A stretch of 64,000 nt of DNA from Ga0077555 sp050187415 (GCA_050187415.1 JBFWXN010000013.1:24021-88020), one strand, 5' to 3'. Counted from the first letter of the stretch, positions 42,999 to 51,775 are shown. Notes: a model not told the origin generated them from the sequence alone. Program-made: numbers and translations.

Positions 42999-44021
42999 CT
43001 AAATTTGTGCCTCGCGGAACGAGACGAGGCGGCGCTTGTCCTCGTCCCAGAGCTTAAGGCCGACAGTACGGAAACTTTCCGCCAGTGTGATGCGGCCGAT
43101 GCCGGCAAGCTCGGGATGGGCGTCGAGCACGTCGGGCAAACGATAAAACGGGATACGGCTCATCAGGTGATGGACGTGGTGGATGCCGATGTTGGCGGAG
43201 AACCAGCGCAGCGGCTGCGGGAGATCGTAATGCGAACTGCCGTGCAGAGCTGCTTCCTTCATCGACCAACTCGGAGTTTCGGCCCAGTAGGTTTCCTCGA
43301 ACTGATGCTGAACGTAAAAAAGCCAAACGCCGATGGAAGCCGCCATCATGACGATCGGCAGATGAACCATGAGAAAAGCGGGCACGCCGATAATCCAGAT
43401 CATCAGGCCGGAGAAAACGGCAATCGCAAGGTTGGTCGACATGGCACTGAACCAGGCATCCCAATATCTGCGTAATTTGCCGGTGGGAACCCGGTGGCCA
43501 AGCAGAAATAACCAGGCCGGGCCGACGCCGAACATAATGACTGGATTGCGATAGAGACGATAGGTGAGCTTTTGCAGGACGCTCATCGCACGGTACTCGG
43601 CGATGGTCAGCGTCTCCAGGTCACCGATGCCGCGCCGGTCGAGATTGCCCGACGACGCATGATGAATGGCGTGGGAGCGGCGCCAGACATCGTAAGGTGT
43701 GAGTGTGAACACGCCGACGACACGCCCGATCCAGTCGTTGACTTGGCGGTTCTCGAAAAAGGCGCCGTGCCCGCAGTCGTGCTGGATGAGAAACAGGCGC
43801 ACTAGAAGACCGGCAGCGGGAACGGTGATGATCAGCGTCAGAACCCAGCTCACCGACAGCGCCCACCAGGCACCAAGCCACAGAAGCGCCAACGGGATGA
43901 CGGTGATGGCAATCTCGGTCAGGCTGCGACGCCAGTCGGGTTTTGCAAAGCGCTGAAGGGCGCGGACCAACTCATGCTCGGTGAGTGGGCGGGCAGTCGT
44001 TGCGGTCTCTTGTGCGCTCAA
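42999..44021 (-). CDS. Membrane fatty acid desaturase (omega-6 / delta-12 type)
   Basis: 340 residues. All three histidine boxes of the diiron site are present: HDCGH (81-85), HAIHH (117-121) and HHVHH near 278-282. Hydrophobic segments pair around residues 38-78 and 175-215. The enzyme introduces double bases into acyl chains of membrane lipids using an electron donor such as ferredoxin or cytochrome b5; regiospecificity cannot be set by eye. It is transcribed alone; 256 bases with no recognised feature separate it from the next gene. Confidence 0.88.
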   Translation of the reverse strand: MSAQETATTARPLTEHELVRALQRFAKPDWRRSLTEIAITVIPLALLWLGAWWALSVSWVLTLIITVPAAGLLVRLFLIQHDCGHGAFFENRQVNDWIGRVVGVFTLTPYDVWRRSHAIHHASSGNLDRRGIGDLETLTIAEYRAMSVLQKLTYRLYRNPVIMFGVGPAWLFLLGHRVPTGKLRRYWDAWFSAMSTNLAIAVFSGLMIWIIGVPAFLMVHLPIVMMAASIGVWLFYVQHQFEETYWAETPSWSMKEAALHGSSHYDLPQPLRWFSANIGIHHVHHLMSRIPFYRLPDVLDAHPELAGIGRITLAESFRTVGLKLWDEDKRRLVSFREAQI

Positions 44022-44277
44022 GTGTCAATCCCTCGTCATTGTCGGGCATTCGGTACTGGCGAGCCCTCGTCTTCGGCGAGCCGGCATGATTCGCGAGCAG
44101 CGAATCCGCAGATTGCGCGCGACACTTCCAGTTGCGAGTTTGATGCGCAAGCGTCGAAGTGCGCAATCCGGGACATTTGGCTGCGGCGGAAAGCTGCGGT
44201 GGCGCAAATGCTTGCGGGCTTGCGCGATCCGATCGGCAGCCCGGCGGTCATGTGAATTGCGCGGCCGCGGGGGACGA

Positions 44278-45252
44278 TCAACGTCCGCCGAGGCGCTCCA
44301 GACGGCGATCGGCGGTGCTGCCGGCGCCAAGCTCGCGCGCCTTCTCGTACCAGTGGCGGGCTTCGGCTGCGTCGGGATGAATGCCGATGGCGTTGAGCCG
44401 GCTGAGCTCGAGCGGATCGAACGTATCGCCCATGGCGAGCGCGCCGTCAGCGAGCCCGGACTCGGCGGCGCGACGGAAGAACAGCCGCGCGGACGCGATG
44501 TTGCCCTGCGCGAGCAATGCGCGGCCGCGGGCCAGAAAACCTTCGGCGCGCTCTCGCGCGGCCGCGCTCAGCGGAGGTGCGGTGGGCCCTTGCGATGCCG
44601 CAGGAGGTGGTGCGGCCGCGGGCGGAGGGGTAGGTGGCAGCGCGGCTACGGACGGTGCGGGCGCCGGCGGAGGAGGGGGCGCAGGCGTAGGAGAGGCCGT
44701 TGGAGGCGCGGCTGCGGACGGTGCCGGTGCCGCACGCGGCGGCTTCGTCGATTTCAGCGCGTCGAAAGCGGCCGCCGCCACGACGAGCGTGGTACGCGCC
44801 TCGGCAACGACGCCGCCGTCGATGGCCACCAGCGCAACATGAACTTCGGTTTTGCCCGACGCGCCTGCCGGAATGACAACGCGGAGATCAGGCAGGGCCG
44901 CGATCGGTACCGCCCAGGCACCAGGGGCTATGACGTGACCGCTCGTCAGCGCCATCATCGGGTTCACGCCTCTGATGCGAACGTAGGTGTTGGCCGGCAG
45001 TTCGCCATCGCGGCCGATGGCAATGCCGAGGCTCGTCTCGCTGGCCGGCGATCCGATGATGACCGACGGCACTTCGAGGCGCGGGACGGTGCCGATGATC
45101 GTCGCGGCACCGAGGGCGGATGCGCGCCCTTCGCCGCCATTGCGATCCTGAGCCCGACTGGTCTGGGCGAAACCGACGGTGGCGGGCGCCAGGCCCATCA
45201 CCGCACAGCACCCGAGCAGCAGAACTTGGCGACGGAGCCGGGTGACGGCCAT
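44278..45252 (-). CDS. Exported protein with Pro/Ala-rich linker and C-terminal Sel1/TPR-like repeat
   Basis: 324 residues from the ATG at 45252. A signal peptide (LLLGCCAVMGLAPATVGFAQ) is followed by a beta-rich domain (GTVPRLEVPSVIIGSPASETSLGIAIG ... LPANTYVRIRGV), a roughly 60-residue Ala/Pro linker (about 185-245) and a Sel1-like helical pair (LLAQGNIASARLFFRRAAESGLADGALAMG; AEARHWYEKARELG). It lies downstream of the TAXI-type binding protein gene on the same strand, 121 bases away, suggesting a functional link. Function unknown. Confidence 0.75.
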   Translation of the reverse strand: MAVTRLRRQVLLLGCCAVMGLAPATVGFAQTSRAQDRNGGEGRASALGAATIIGTVPRLEVPSVIIGSPASETSLGIAIGRDGELPANTYVRIRGVNPMMALTSGHVIAPGAWAVPIAALPDLRVVIPAGASGKTEVHVALVAIDGGVVAEARTTLVVAAAAFDALKSTKPPRAAPAPSAAAPPTASPTPAPPPPPAPAPSVAALPPTPPPAAAPPPAASQGPTAPPLSAAARERAEGFLARGRALLAQGNIASARLFFRRAAESGLADGALAMGDTFDPLELSRLNAIGIHPDAAEARHWYEKARELGAGSTADRRLERLGGR

Positions 45253-45373
45253 CGCAGCCTGCTGCCTCGACGGCCGCGCGACGCGTTGCCTGGGCCACTC
45301 GAGAGTGGCGCCACGCCTTCCATGTGCTCTGCCCCCCGGCATCGTGCTCTTCCCAATCTTTGCTGCGGGCCAA

Positions 45374-46615
45374 CTATTGCTGCTGGCGACGGCGCCACTC
45401 GAGGAATTCACGGAAGAGGCGCTCCTGCTCGGCAGGATCTCCCGGAGCTGCGCGAGAGGCCTGAGTCCGTACGGTCTCCTCGGCGCCGCCGGCGGCGCGC
45501 TGAGCGCTTGCCCTGGCGGCAGATGGCTGGACCTTCGGCTGCTCTCGCCGGGCCTTCTCGAGGCGGTCGGTCAAGGGTTGGAAGCGCTGCCAACCTGGCA
45601 CGGCAGCGGCGAGGCTCACGTCTTTCCAGTTCTTATGGTAGCCGGGCTCGTTCTGCAGCTTGGGCAGGCGCTCGAAGAGATAGTCGACGAAGCGGACCAT
45701 GCGCCGGTAGCGCTCGGTATCGACAGGCCAGTCGTAGACGGCGAGCACGGCTGGAACGGCAATCGTCGCGATACGCTGCCCTTGCGGAATGAGCGCAGGG
45801 TAGTCGTCATGCTCGAGGTAGGCAGGCAGATAGTACTCGAGCGAGTCGGTGTAGGGCACGGAGAGGAACTTGTAGCCTTCCGGCCACTTGCCCTTGAGGA
45901 ACGGTGCCAGCGGCTTTGAGGACACCCAGACGGTCGCCGCATACTTGTCGCTCTTTTTCAGCTCCTGCATGGCGACGGAGTGCGGGTCGAATTTCGCGTC
46001 GATTTTGATGCCGAGGCGTTCGAAGATGATGGGACCCGAATAGGCCGCGGCAGTACCCTCGGTGTTGAAGTTGACGGCCTTGCCTTCCAGGTCCTTGAGC
46101 GTCTTGATCTCGGGCCTGACGAAGATGTGCAGCTCGGACGGGAACAGGCCGGCGATGTAGTTGATGCGCTTCGAGATGCCCGAAATCTCGGGATTTTTCT
46201 TGAAGTGTTCCAGCACGTCGCCATAGACGATCGCCACGTCGACGCCACGCAGATAGAGCAGGTCGAAGACGTTGTCGAAAATACCCCGGGTGACGATGGG
46301 AAGGACGCGCATCTCGTCGCCGTCGTCGAGCACGCGGGCGAGTTCGGCCGCGAATTGCAGCGGCGCCCCCTCGATGCGCCCGGCCGCGAGGCCGACCGTG
46401 TTGGCATTGATTGCCTCTTTGCGGCGCGCCTCGCTCTGGTTGCGGGACGCACGGGGAACGCGCTGGCGCGATGGCTGGGCCTGCGCCAGGCGCAGTTGCT
46501 GGGCACCGCCGGACGCCTCTGCCGGGCCCGTCTGGGCCATGCCTGTCTCCACCTCGGTGCAAAGCCCGAGAACGAGCATCGCGCTCAAGACCAGTGGTGC
46601 GCTACGCCAACGCAT
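45374..46615 (-). CDS. TAXI-family TRAP-type solute-binding protein
   Basis: 413 residues from the ATG at 46615. A signal peptide (VLSAMLVLGLCTEVETGMAQ) is followed by a Gln/Arg-rich spacer and a TAXI/NMT1-like fold: INANTVGLAAGRIEGAPLQFAAELARVL, VDVAIVYGDVLEHFKK, LHIFVRPEIKTLKDLEGKAVNFN and SGPIIFERLGI. The C-terminal 60 residues are basic and Ala/Gln/Arg-rich. No TRAP permease (DctM/DctQ) is encoded nearby, so it may serve a distant transporter or act as a sensor-type binding protein. Confidence 0.82.
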   Translation of the reverse strand: MRWRSAPLVLSAMLVLGLCTEVETGMAQTGPAEASGGAQQLRLAQAQPSRQRVPRASRNQSEARRKEAINANTVGLAAGRIEGAPLQFAAELARVLDDGDEMRVLPIVTRGIFDNVFDLLYLRGVDVAIVYGDVLEHFKKNPEISGISKRINYIAGLFPSELHIFVRPEIKTLKDLEGKAVNFNTEGTAAAYSGPIIFERLGIKIDAKFDPHSVAMQELKKSDKYAATVWVSSKPLAPFLKGKWPEGYKFLSVPYTDSLEYYLPAYLEHDDYPALIPQGQRIATIAVPAVLAVYDWPVDTERYRRMVRFVDYLFERLPKLQNEPGYHKNWKDVSLAAAVPGWQRFQPLTDRLEKARREQPKVQPSAARASAQRAAGGAEETVRTQASRAAPGDPAEQERLFREFLEWRRRQQQ

Positions 46616-47113
46616 TGAATTCCTCCATCGACCGCATTTCCGGATAAGGCGGGGGCACCATAGTTTGCCATGGGTCGCCTGATCCGAACGTCTTGGAATG
46701 GTGCCTATCGATACTTGCGCGGCGACGGAAGTGTAATTTGGCCAGCGTTCGACAAGTGCGCAGATTGCGCTCCAGTCCGGCTCCCCCATCCGCCCCCGGC
46801 GAGCGGCACCACCATGATGCTCTACGTGCCTAGAACCCGTCGGCAAAGGGACCCTTTTGCGGCGGGCTGGTGATTGTTTGTGGCAGAATTTCGTTCCTTT
46901 CGCGGATTTTCGACCGCTTGGCCCGGCTCCGGCCGGGGAATGACTTCCGGCGGCGCAGGCCGGTTCTCGTTTGCCGGTGCCCGCCTGCGAGGGGCCGAGC
47001 GGGGCCGCGGACTTGACTTTCCGAGCCTCGCCGGTCACATCCGCAGCGCCGCGCGCGAACCGCGCGAGGCCCATTTACCTGCGTGGTATGCAGAGATTGA
47101 GTGGAGACCTTGC
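46616..47113 (+). other. Non-coding stretch upstream of thrS
   Basis: 498 bases. I see no supported gene. An imperfect hairpin (GCAAAGGG-a-CCCTTTTGC core, about 46842-46862, outer CCCG/CGGG pairs) lies in the middle. The frame of thrS is open upstream to 46874 but shows no threonyl-tRNA-synthetase-like sequence before 47114. No T-box features (specifier loop, AGGGUGGnACCGCG) were found. Confidence 0.5.
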
Positions 47114-49096
47114 ATGTCCGATATCACCCTGACATTTCCCGACGGCGCCAAGCGCACCGTGCCGAAAGGCACGAGCGGCCTCGACGTTGCGAAGTCGATC
47201 GCGCCGTCACTGGCCAAGCGCACGGTGGCGATGGAGCTCGACGGCGTGCTGATGGATGCCGCCGACCCGATCGAGACGGACGCCGAAATCAAATTCGTGT
47301 CGCGCACCGACCCGGAAGCGCTGGAGCTCATTCGCCACGATTGCGCGCACGTTCTGGCAGAAGCCGTGCAGGATCTTTGGCCTGGCACGCAGGTGACCAT
47401 CGGTCCGGTCATCGAGAACGGCTTCTTCTACGACTTCGACAAGGCGGAGCCTTTCCTTCCCGACGATCTGCCGAAGATCGAGAAGCGCATGCGCGAAATC
47501 ATCGGCAAGAACGCGCCGTTCACCAAGGAGGTGTGGTCGCGCGAGCAGGCCAGGCAACATTTCCGCCAGAACGGCGAGACCTACAAGGTCGAGCTTGTCG
47601 ATGCCATACCCGCGGGTGAGGACGTCAAGATCTATCGCCAGGGGGATTGGCTCGACCTGTGCCGCGGCCCGCACATGACGTCGACAGGGCAGGTCGGGAA
47701 CGCCTTCAAGCTGCAGCGGTTCTCGGGTTCCTATTGGCGCGGCAATGCCGAGGGACCGAAGCTTCAGCGCATCTATGGCACGGCCTTTGCGGCCGAGAAG
47801 GATCTCGCGGCCCACCTGCATATGCTCGAGGAGGCCGAGAAGCGCGACCATCGCAAGCTCGGCCGGGAGATGGATTTCTTTCATTTCCAGGAGGAAGGCC
47901 CGGGAACCGTGTTCTGGCACGCCAAGGGCTGGACGCTTTTCCAGACCCTCGTCGCCTACATGCGGCGTCGCCTCGCTGGCGACTATCAGGAGGTGAACGC
48001 GCCGCAAGTCCTCGACAAGTCTCTCTGGGAGACCTCGGGGCACTGGGGTTGGTACCAGGAGAATATGTTCGCGGTGAAATCGGCGGCAGCCTTCGAGCAC
48101 CCCGACGATGAAGCGCGCGACCAGCGCGTGTTCGCGCTGAAGCCGATGAACTGCCCGGGCCACGTGCAACTCTTCAAATACGGCTTGAAGAGTTACCGCG
48201 ATTTGCCGGTGCGGCTCGCCGAATTCGGATGCGTGCACCGTTACGAGCCGTCAGGGGCGCTGCACGGGCTGATGCGCGTTCGTGCCTTCACCCAGGACGA
48301 TGCGCACGTCTTCTGCACCGAGGATCAGCTCGAGGCGGAGGTGTTGAAGATCAACGACTTGATGATGTCGGTCTACAAGGACTTCGGTTTCGAGGAGGTG
48401 GTCGTAAAGCTCGCGACGCGTCCCGAGAAACGGGTCGGGACCGACGCCATGTGGGATCACGCCGAGGGCATTCTGCGCAAGGCCCTGGCGCGAATGGCGG
48501 CAACGGACAATCGAATCAAGACCGGTATCAACGAGGGCGAAGGCACGTTCTACGGCCCGAAGTTCGAATATACCTTGCGGGATGCGATCGGGCGCGAATG
48601 GCAGTGCGGGACCACCCAGGTGGACTTCAACCTGCCGGCGCGGTTCGGCATCTTCTATGTCGATGCCGACGGCGAAAAGCGGCAGCCGGTGATGGTGCAT
48701 CGCGCGATCTGCGGGTCGCTCGAGCGCTTTCTCGGCATCTTGATCGAGAGCACGGGCGGACATCTGCCGCTCTGGCTGGCGCCGGTGCAGGCGGTGATTG
48801 CGACGATCGTTTCGGACGCCGACGACTACGCCGTTTCTGTAGCCGCGGCGCTGCGCAAGGCCGGGCTGAGGGTGGAGACGGATACCAGGAACGAGAAGAT
48901 CAACTACAAGGTGCGCGAGCATTCGCTGAAAAAGACGCCGGTGCTGCTGGTGGTCGGAAAGCGCGAAGCCGAAGAAGGCAAGGTCTCCGTGCGGCGCCTC
49001 GGCTCTGACAAGAGTACCGTCATGAGCCTGGACGAGGCTATTGCGAGCTTGAAGGACGAGGCCACCGCACCGGACCTCGAGCGCGACTCGGCTTGA
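47114..49096 (+). CDS. thrS: Threonyl-tRNA synthetase
   Basis: 660 residues from the ATG at 47114, the family start (MSDITLTFPDG). Order: TGS domain (about 1-62), editing domain with HDCAH (75-79), class II catalytic core (motif 2 region RYEPSGALHGLMRVRAFTQDDAH and the Cys of NCPGH binding catalytic zinc), then the anticodon-binding domain (about 555-640, WLAPVQAVIATI). It charges tRNA-Thr and deacylates Ser-tRNA-Thr. The C-terminus after 640 is acidic and variable. Confidence 0.97.
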   Translation: MSDITLTFPDGAKRTVPKGTSGLDVAKSIAPSLAKRTVAMELDGVLMDAADPIETDAEIKFVSRTDPEALELIRHDCAHVLAEAVQDLWPGTQVTIGPVIENGFFYDFDKAEPFLPDDLPKIEKRMREIIGKNAPFTKEVWSREQARQHFRQNGETYKVELVDAIPAGEDVKIYRQGDWLDLCRGPHMTSTGQVGNAFKLQRFSGSYWRGNAEGPKLQRIYGTAFAAEKDLAAHLHMLEEAEKRDHRKLGREMDFFHFQEEGPGTVFWHAKGWTLFQTLVAYMRRRLAGDYQEVNAPQVLDKSLWETSGHWGWYQENMFAVKSAAAFEHPDDEARDQRVFALKPMNCPGHVQLFKYGLKSYRDLPVRLAEFGCVHRYEPSGALHGLMRVRAFTQDDAHVFCTEDQLEAEVLKINDLMMSVYKDFGFEEVVVKLATRPEKRVGTDAMWDHAEGILRKALARMAATDNRIKTGINEGEGTFYGPKFEYTLRDAIGREWQCGTTQVDFNLPARFGIFYVDADGEKRQPVMVHRAICGSLERFLGILIESTGGHLPLWLAPVQAVIATIVSDADDYAVSVAAALRKAGLRVETDTRNEKINYKVREHSLKKTPVLLVVGKREAEEGKVSVRRLGSDKSTVMSLDEAIASLKDEATAPDLERDSA

Positions 49097-49249
49097 TCGC
49101 GGCCAGGGGCATGTCGCGTGCGTGCAGCGCCCCTGGGCCGACTATGACGATTACGTCATAAATGCGTCTTTTCAGCCACTTGTTGCAATCAATTGCTGTG
49201 GATCGTTGCGATTGAGGTCACGCGCGGTGTCGGGGCTGTATACTCGCCA

Positions 49250-49276
49250 TGTGGAATTGGGGAGTGCTCGGATCAC
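49250..49276 (+). repeat. Upstream block shared by two paralogous secreted-protein genes, copy 1
   Basis: A 27-base block starting TGTGGAATTGGGG and ending GGATCAC matches 51172-51198 with few differences. It begins 97 bases before the start codon of the gene at 49347; the other copy begins 94 bases before its gene. A TATACT (49239-49244) just upstream could be a -10, making the block the 5' end of the mRNA. Confidence 0.6.
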
Positions 49277-49346
49277 TTGTTGGACTGTCGACGAGGCCGC
49301 GCCTCCGCGTTCTCAGGTGTTGAGAGCAGACGTGGAGTTGTCGAAT

Positions 49347-49865
49347 ATGCCTAGCTTCGGGGTGAGGGGATCGGTGTCGCGCGCCAAGTCGATTGCTGGT
49401 GCCGCACTTATCGCGACGGTTTGTGGTGCTGCGGCGCCGGCTGTCGCAGACGAAATCATCGTTACCATCGATAGCCTGCAGTCGCTGGATCGAATTGATC
49501 CGGGCGGTGGTCAGGCCGACTTTTATGCCCAAGTCACAATCGATGGCACCGTCTACCGCAGCCCGCGCATTCGTCGCGCGGATGTCGTTCGGCCGAACTG
49601 GACGTTCAGCAAGCAGGTGCGTCCGGGAACCTACAACGTCAAGCTCGAGATCTTCGACAAGGATGTCTTCTCGAAGGACGACTTGATCGACATCAATCGC
49701 ATCGACGACAAGCGCGACCTCGACTTCCGGGTGAGAACGCGTCCCTGCCTGGTGCTCGACTTCGCCGAACCCTATGCGTGCCGCGGACGTGGCGTGACCA
49801 TCACACGCGCGGGCCGCGAGAAGAAGTCGGCGGAGATCCGATTCACGGTTGACAGCCGTCGCTAG
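49347..49865 (+). CDS. Secreted C2-like beta-sandwich protein, paralogue 1
   Basis: 172 residues from the ATG at 49347 with a GGAG site. A signal peptide ends at AVA (32-34). The mature protein reads like a compact beta sandwich: ITIDSLQSLDRIDPGGGQADFYAQVTIDG ... NWTFSKQVRPGTYNVKLEIFDKD ... LIDINRIDDKRDLDFRV, whose spacing of D-x-YA-V and L-x-I-x-D-x-D resembles C2 domains. Two cysteines (RPCLV, YACRG) are shared with the paralogue at 51266 and probably bond. Family not named by me; the C2 link is inference. A perfect terminator follows. Confidence 0.75.
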   Translation: MPSFGVRGSVSRAKSIAGAALIATVCGAAAPAVADEIIVTIDSLQSLDRIDPGGGQADFYAQVTIDGTVYRSPRIRRADVVRPNWTFSKQVRPGTYNVKLEIFDKDVFSKDDLIDINRIDDKRDLDFRVRTRPCLVLDFAEPYACRGRGVTITRAGREKKSAEIRFTVDSRR

Positions 49866-49927
49866 GGGACGGCGTCACAGGCGGCACGAGCCACCGCCGT
49901 ATCGGCTGTGGTGCCTCGAACAAACGA

Positions 49928-49960
49928 AGGCCCTGCGGGCTCGCCCGCAGGGCCTTTTTT
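49928..49960 (+). terminator. Strong intrinsic terminator
   Basis: AGGCCCTGCGGG (49928-49939) pairs perfectly with CCCGCAGGGCCT (49944-49955) around CTCG, followed by six T residues. It ends the 49347 transcript; the next plus-strand gene is the TetR gene. Confidence 0.92.
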
Positions 49961-49975
49961 GCAATGCGCCACCGC

Positions 49976-50224
49976 TTATGACGCTTCGTTCTGAAGCGTG
50001 CCGTAGACGCCGTCCGTGCGCGGCGCGCTGCTGTTGAGGTCGTCGAACGTCGAGCGGGGTGCGCTCTGGTTCAGGTCGTCGAAGGTGCTGCGCGGTGCGC
50101 TGTCGCTGAGCTGGTCGAAGGTCGACCGGGGGGCACCGTCGTTCAGGTTGTCGAAGACGGTGCGGGCGTTGGCCTGTCCGGCGAGGAGGCCGAGGGCGAG
50201 CAGGGCTGCGAGTGCGGTCTTCAT
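49976..50224 (-). CDS. Small secreted protein made of four 12-residue repeats
   Basis: 82 residues from the ATG at 50224 (AAGGAG site). A signal peptide (MKTALAALLALGLLAGQANA) is followed by RTVFDNLNDGAP, RSTFDQLSDSAP, RSTFDDLNQSAP and RSTFDDLNSSAP, then RTDGVYGTLQNEAS. The unit is R-[TS]-x-F-D-x-L-x-x-[GS]-A-P. No homologous family comes to mind. It is divergent from the TetR gene, with two palindromes between them, so it may be its target. Confidence 0.75.
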   Translation of the reverse strand: MKTALAALLALGLLAGQANARTVFDNLNDGAPRSTFDQLSDSAPRSTFDDLNQSAPRSTFDDLNSSAPRTDGVYGTLQNEAS

Positions 50225-50290
50225 GACGTCGTCTCCTTGGTTGGCAATCCAGGCTCGTCTCGCCTGGGACGCTGTGATCTTGCTATTTAG

Positions 50291-50304
50291 ATACTGAACT
50301 GTAT
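50291..50304. promoter_or_regulatory. Palindromic operator candidate, site 1
   Basis: ATACTGAACTGTAT: half-sites ATAC and GTAT around six bases. It has the same half-sites and spacing as site 2 at 50469, and lies between the repeat-protein gene (start 50224) and the TetR gene (start 50501). Confidence 0.5.
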
Positions 50305-50468
50305 CGTCCGGTGACGCTGATATGCACCCGGTCGCACTCTCATTCAAGTCACCTTGCGTCACGACACCGTGAGGACAAAAAACTCTAAATATTAGCCTTC
50401 GACGAGGATTGTCGGGGACCCTGCCGTCAAATGACCCTTGAAGTGGCGATCCATTGACCGCAAATTCA

Positions 50469-50482
50469 ATACAGATCTGTAT
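50469..50482. promoter_or_regulatory. Palindromic operator candidate, site 2
   Basis: ATACAGATCTGTAT, a perfect 14-base palindrome 18 bases before the TetR start, the usual place for autorepression. Ten of fourteen or more positions match site 1. Confidence 0.6.
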
Positions 50483-50500
50483 CTATGGGAGAATGGTTGG

Positions 50501-51070
50501 ATGGGCCGGCTGGCGAAACGAGAGGACCTGATCGACGCGGCCATTCGGTTGTTCAACCGCAACGGCTATCGGGCGACCGGCGTCGACCGGCTGATGGAGG
50601 AGACCGGCATTGCGAAGACAACGCTGTACCGGCACTTCAAATCCAAGGAGGAGCTGATCATCGCTGCCTTGAAGAAGGTCGACGATGCTGCCCGGGACGA
50701 CATGCGCGCCTACGTCGAGGCCGCTTCCGATGATCCGAGAGAACGAGTTCTGGCGACCTTCGGACTGCTCGACATCTGGTTGCGGCAGTCGGACTTCAAG
50801 GGATGCCCCTTCGTGGCTGCGGCATCGGAGTTCGGCGAGCACACCGATCCCGTCTTTCAGCAGGTGCGACTGCACAAGCGGCTTTATCTCGCTCTTTTCG
50901 AGGAACTGGTCCGGGCGGCGCGCATCCGCGAGCCAGCGCGTGTGGCGCGCCAGCTCGTCATGCTGCACGAAGGCGCCGTGGCGTTTGCGCAAGTGATGGG
51001 CCCGGATGGCGTCGCGGACGAGGCGCGTCGGGCCGCCGAGAGTCTCATCGGTCCTCCCCGCGACGGCTGA
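50501..51070 (+). CDS. TetR/AcrR-family transcriptional regulator
   Basis: 189 residues from the ATG at 50501. The N-terminal HTH (residues 2-54) reads LAKREDLIDAAIRLFNRNGYRATGVDRLMEETGIAKTTLYRHFKSKEELI, a textbook TetR domain. The C-terminal ligand/dimer domain (DIWLRQSDFKGCPFVAAASEFG) has the GCxF motif seen in regulators related to NemR/AcrR types that sense electrophiles, but this is not conclusive. Two matching palindromes lie upstream and suggest autoregulation plus control of the divergent repeat-protein gene. Confidence 0.9.
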   Translation: MGRLAKREDLIDAAIRLFNRNGYRATGVDRLMEETGIAKTTLYRHFKSKEELIIAALKKVDDAARDDMRAYVEAASDDPRERVLATFGLLDIWLRQSDFKGCPFVAAASEFGEHTDPVFQQVRLHKRLYLALFEELVRAARIREPARVARQLVMLHEGAVAFAQVMGPDGVADEARRAAESLIGPPRDG

Positions 51071-51171
51071 ACGGATCCCTCGGTCGCGCCGTCACGGAAC
51101 ACATCCCGGCAACATGAGCAGCGCGATCTGCGGCTGAATTTGTCCTCAATCGGGATTTATCGTCCAGGCGT

Positions 51172-51198
51172 TGTGGAAATTGGGGGGCTCTGGATCAC
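51172..51198 (+). repeat. Upstream block shared by two paralogous secreted-protein genes, copy 2
   Basis: Matches 49250-49276 (see that entry) and begins 94 bases before the start codon at 51266. Similarity resumes near the ribosome site (GTTGAGC...TGGAGCTTGTC-AA before the ATG in both). Confidence 0.6.
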
Positions 51199-51265
51199 GC
51201 TCGGCGTGTCGGCGGCTGCCCCATGTGTGCGCCGACCGGCGCGTTGAGCCTGGAGCTTGTCAAAC

Positions 51266-51775
51266 ATGCGTCTCGCCAGGGTTGGGGCATCGTTCCTCAG
51301 GTCTGTCTCGTGTGCCGCCGTTGCCGTCCCGCTGATAGCGGGCGCTGCCCGGTCGGCTGCAGCGGACGATATCGTTGTCACGGTCGAGCATGTAAGGGCG
51401 CTCGATAAGATCGACCTGCCGACCGCGGGGCAGGCCGACTTCTATGCCCAGATCACCGTCGATGGAAAAACGGTCAAGTCGAAGTTCATTCGGCGGGCCG
51501 ACGAGATCCGACCGGACTGGGTCATGGTCGTGCCGGTCGGGCGCGGGCGCTATCAGGTCAAGCTGGAAATTCTCGATCACAACGTGCTGACCAAGCCCAC
51601 TCTGGTCGACATCAACCGCTTGCCGGACAAGCGCGATCTGGATTTCGAGGTCGACACGCGCCGCTGCATCGTCACGGGCTTCGCCGAGACCTACAAGTGC
51701 GGCAGGGCGATCCGTCGCGCGGGCGACGAGCGCCGCAAGGCGCAGGTGACATTCCGGGTCGACGTGCGGCGTTAG
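51266..51775 (+). CDS. Secreted C2-like beta-sandwich protein, paralogue 2
   Basis: 169 residues from the ATG at 51266. The signal peptide ends at about residue 34 (SAAA). The mature sequence aligns along its whole length with the 49347 protein: DIVVTVEHVRALDKIDLP, GQADFYAQITVDG, RRADEIRPDW, YQVKLEILDHNV, LVDINRLPDKRDLDFEV and TFRVDVRR at the end, with about half of residues identical by eye. The two cysteines (RRCIV, YKCGR) are kept. Probably a tandem duplication that now flanks the repeat-protein and TetR genes. Confidence 0.78.
   Translation: MRLARVGASFLRSVSCAAVAVPLIAGAARSAAADDIVVTVEHVRALDKIDLPTAGQADFYAQITVDGKTVKSKFIRRADEIRPDWVMVVPVGRGRYQVKLEILDHNVLTKPTLVDINRLPDKRDLDFEVDTRRCIVTGFAETYKCGRAIRRAGDERRKAQVTFRVDVRR

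Noticed and set aside
43981..45792. 603-residue plus-strand frame
   Set aside because: Arg/Gly/Pro-rich composition typical of GC-rich antisense; it covers the real minus-strand Sel1-like and TAXI genes.
46616..47113. T-box or thr leader for thrS
   Set aside because: No T-box antiterminator sequence, and no Thr-rich short ORF with a terminator was found; T-boxes are also not expected in alphaproteobacteria.
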